Shown in pieces: positions 62,565 to 64,000 of a stretch of 64,000 nt of DNA. The position numbers and the translations under genes were made by a program. Within the stretch, counting starts at the first letter, position 1. Every line of letters starts with the position of its first letter. Below the pieces are notes generated by a model, which was not told where the DNA came from, did no database searches, and saw only the letters and a list, made by a program, of their open reading frames with translations. The DNA comes from Oscillospiraceae bacterium (GTDB taxonomy: Bacteria; Bacillota; Clostridia; Oscillospirales; Acutalibacteraceae). The stretch is taken from contig SVOS01000003.1 in the NCBI GenBank assembly GCA_015066245.1, forward strand, positions 124,001 to 188,000, in the 5' to 3' direction.

Positions 62565-63778
62565 AAGCTTAACGTCGCCAAATATCCCGTTGCAAAAGCA
62601 AATTGAAGGTTGTAACCTCCACAATCGCCGTTACAATCGAGGGCTTCTCCAATAATATATAGACCTTTAACTATCTTGCTTTCCATTGTATCTGGGTTTA
62701 CCTCTAAACCCGATACCCCTCCTTTGGTAACTTGTGCGTTGCCAAAGTCAGAAGGTCCGATTACTTCAAAATCGAAGTTGTTGATAACTTTTGCCAGTGT
62801 TTTGATTTCGCGTTCAGAAATCTCTTCAACCTTTTTGTTTAGGTTTATTCCTGTTGCTTTCATAAGTGCTTGAGCTATCCGTTTGTGAAATATTCCCGTC
62901 ATCAGGTTTTCAGCCTCAAGTGTAGCGAATACTCTGCGGTTATTAAGTAAAACACTGACGATTTCGTTATATTCATTTTCAGGCATCATTTTGACTCTGA
63001 GGGTGTATTTTTGTTTGCTTTCTATGTATTGTGAAAGATTGAAAACACAAATTCCTGATAAAGCATTCTCCGTAAATTGAATTTCACCAATTTCGTTGCT
63101 GATGGTTTTTCCGTTTTCTAAAAGCAAAACTTCTCCCTGTACTCTGATACCTTTGAGTGATTTAAGATAATCGGATTTTACCATAATTGGACAAAGAGAG
63201 GGTGAGGGGGTGATGATTTTGTGACCCAGTTTTTTCAGAATTTCATATCCCGATTTGTCACCGCCTGCTTTTGGTGCTGCCGCACCGCCGGTTGCAAAGA
63301 TTACTCTTTGGGCAGTAAAGCTTGATTTGTCGGTTGAAATAGCAAAAGAGTTGCTTCTCTTTTCGATTTTTTCAACCTTATTATCACAGAAAAAGCTTAC
63401 GTTATCTTTTTCGCAGTTGAACCTCAGTACATCCAGCACGGAGCTTGCCTGGTTGGATTTCGGGTATACTCTGCCAAAATCATCAGCTCTCGTAACAAGC
63501 CCCATCTCAAGGAATAAATCCAGAATCTTTTGAGGGGGACAAATATCAAGAATTGTTTTTATATAGGGTGAAAAGCTTCCGTGATAGTCAGATACGCTTG
63601 TATATATGTTTGTCAGGTTGCATCTTCCGTTACCTGTTACAAGAAGCTTTTTGCCGACTCTGGGATTCTTTTCAATAACTGTAAATCTGAGTTCTTTATG
63701 CATTTTTGCAGCAAGAGCTGTGAAGAAAAGTCCACCTGCACCGCCGCCGATTACTGCGATATCAAAATGTTCAGCCAT
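62561..63778 (-). CDS. HI0933/YhiN-family flavoprotein (NAD(P)/FAD-dependent oxidoreductase)
   Basis: A 405-residue protein: IAVIGGGAGGLFFTALAAK at the start, GKKLLVTGNGRCNLTNIY near residue 42, IFATGGAAAPKAGGDKSGY near 160 and the C-terminal LYIIGEALDCNGDCGGYNLQFAFATGYLA. These are the HI0933 family signatures; the reaction is unknown. AGGTG lies about 6 bases before the ATG. It overlaps both the preceding exporter gene and the following flavoprotein, forming a three-gene unit. Confidence 0.93.
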   Translation of the reverse strand: MAEHFDIAVIGGGAGGLFFTALAAKMHKELRFTVIEKNPRVGKKLLVTGNGRCNLTNIYTSVSDYHGSFSPYIKTILDICPPQKILDLFLEMGLVTRADDFGRVYPKSNQASSVLDVLRFNCEKDNVSFFCDNKVEKIEKRSNSFAISTDKSSFTAQRVIFATGGAAAPKAGGDKSGYEILKKLGHKIITPSPSLCPIMVKSDYLKSLKGIRVQGEVLLLENGKTISNEIGEIQFTENALSGICVFNLSQYIESKQKYTLRVKMMPENEYNEIVSVLLNNRRVFATLEAENLMTGIFHKRIAQALMKATGINLNKKVEEISEREIKTLAKVINNFDFEVIGPSDFGNAQVTKGGVSGLEVNPDTMESKIVKGLYIIGEALDCNGDCGGYNLQFAFATGYLATLSL

Positions 63779-64000
63779 TATAACACCTAAAAAATATGGT
63801 AATATTAAAATTGTCCCAATTTATCAGAATCCACGGGATTCCGTAAGTAATGAAAGACATAATTGCCAATGCAAGAACAACGCCTAACAGAATACTGATT
63901 ACAGAATCCTTAAGATTAAGCTTTAAAAGTACAGCAATAAGAGCACCTGTCCACGCACCTGTACCGGGAAGAGGAATGCCAACAAATAGCAGAAGTCCCC
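63771..64000 (-). CDS. Small multidrug export protein family (COG2426), 5' part beyond the window
   Basis: The minus strand is open from the right edge to TGA 63773-63771, giving the last 75 residues. GLLLFVGIPLPGTGAWTGAL-type sequence followed by two hydrophobic helices (VISILLGVVLALAIMSFI) is the signature of the COG2426 small membrane protein family annotated as putative small multidrug exporters; the function is not proven. The end overlaps the HI0933-family start by 8 bases, so it heads the same operon. Confidence 0.75.
   Translation of the reverse strand, partial: GLLLFVGIPLPGTGAWTGALIAVLLKLNLKDSVISILLGVVLALAIMSFITYGIPWILINWDNFNITIFFRCYNG

Overview
This looks like a chromosomal window from an anaerobic, spore-forming Firmicute of class Clostridia, most like the Ruminococcus/Oscillospiraceae group. 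The evidence is gene content: an IspH-S1 fusion, a complete spoIIIA operon, spoIVB-spo0A, a BofA-like protein, formate-THF ligase, ECF-type uptake, and an N-terminal dockerin-like surface protein. Base composition is moderately AT-rich with many TATAAT-type promoters and short intrinsic terminators. I see no prophage, insertion sequence or CRISPR array.

Layout. 1-5.2 kb: housekeeping genes (ispH-rpsA fusion, UPF0340 protein, HD protein, ligA). 5.3-9.9 kb: spoIIIAA-AH, tightly overlapping, with a possible sigma-E promoter. 10-11.1 kb: a RodA/FtsW-type SEDS protein on the minus strand. 11.3-14.6 kb: fhs-tsaE-tsaB-rpiB. 14.7-17 kb: tRNA-Leu, radC, an ECF S component and a DUF362 protein.

17.1-39.5 kb is a capsule/exopolysaccharide locus running in one direction from a strong promoter. 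It encodes a Wzz-like co-polymerase and CpsD kinase, a small surface protein ending in a VPITGD-type sorting signal, an LCP ligase, a PglE/PglC/PglD-like amino-sugar and initiation cassette, five family-4 glycosyltransferases, a Wzy-like polymerase, an acyltransferase, a Wzx flippase and a kinase-fold-like protein. In its middle sits a giant secreted protein of about 2055 residues that joins a phosphodiester glycosidase domain to cell-wall-binding-like and BspA-type leucine-rich repeats. LCP enzymes make sugar-1-phosphodiester links between glycan and wall, while phosphodiester glycosidases cut such links. The locus may therefore encode both attachment and release of its own polymer (inference).

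39.6-48.7 kb: uvrB, parE-parC, secG, bofA-like, DUF4364, and an nfeD/SPFH pair. 48.8-53.2 kb, minus strand: a copper P-type ATPase with a C-terminal CopZ-like domain that has its own ribosome site, then spo0A and spoIVB. 53.3-55.1 kb: cca and the RNase P RNA. 55.1-57.6 kb, minus strand: degV, marR, a 190-bp tandem repeat containing the 3' end of the neighbouring tRNA-Gly, and a SecB-like protein. 57.6-64 kb: dockerin-like protein, an unusual tRNA-Ala(CGC), a frame-disrupted small membrane protein, a ClC channel, two flavoproteins and a truncated small membrane exporter gene at the right edge.

All identifications come from reading the sequence and family knowledge; no database search was run.
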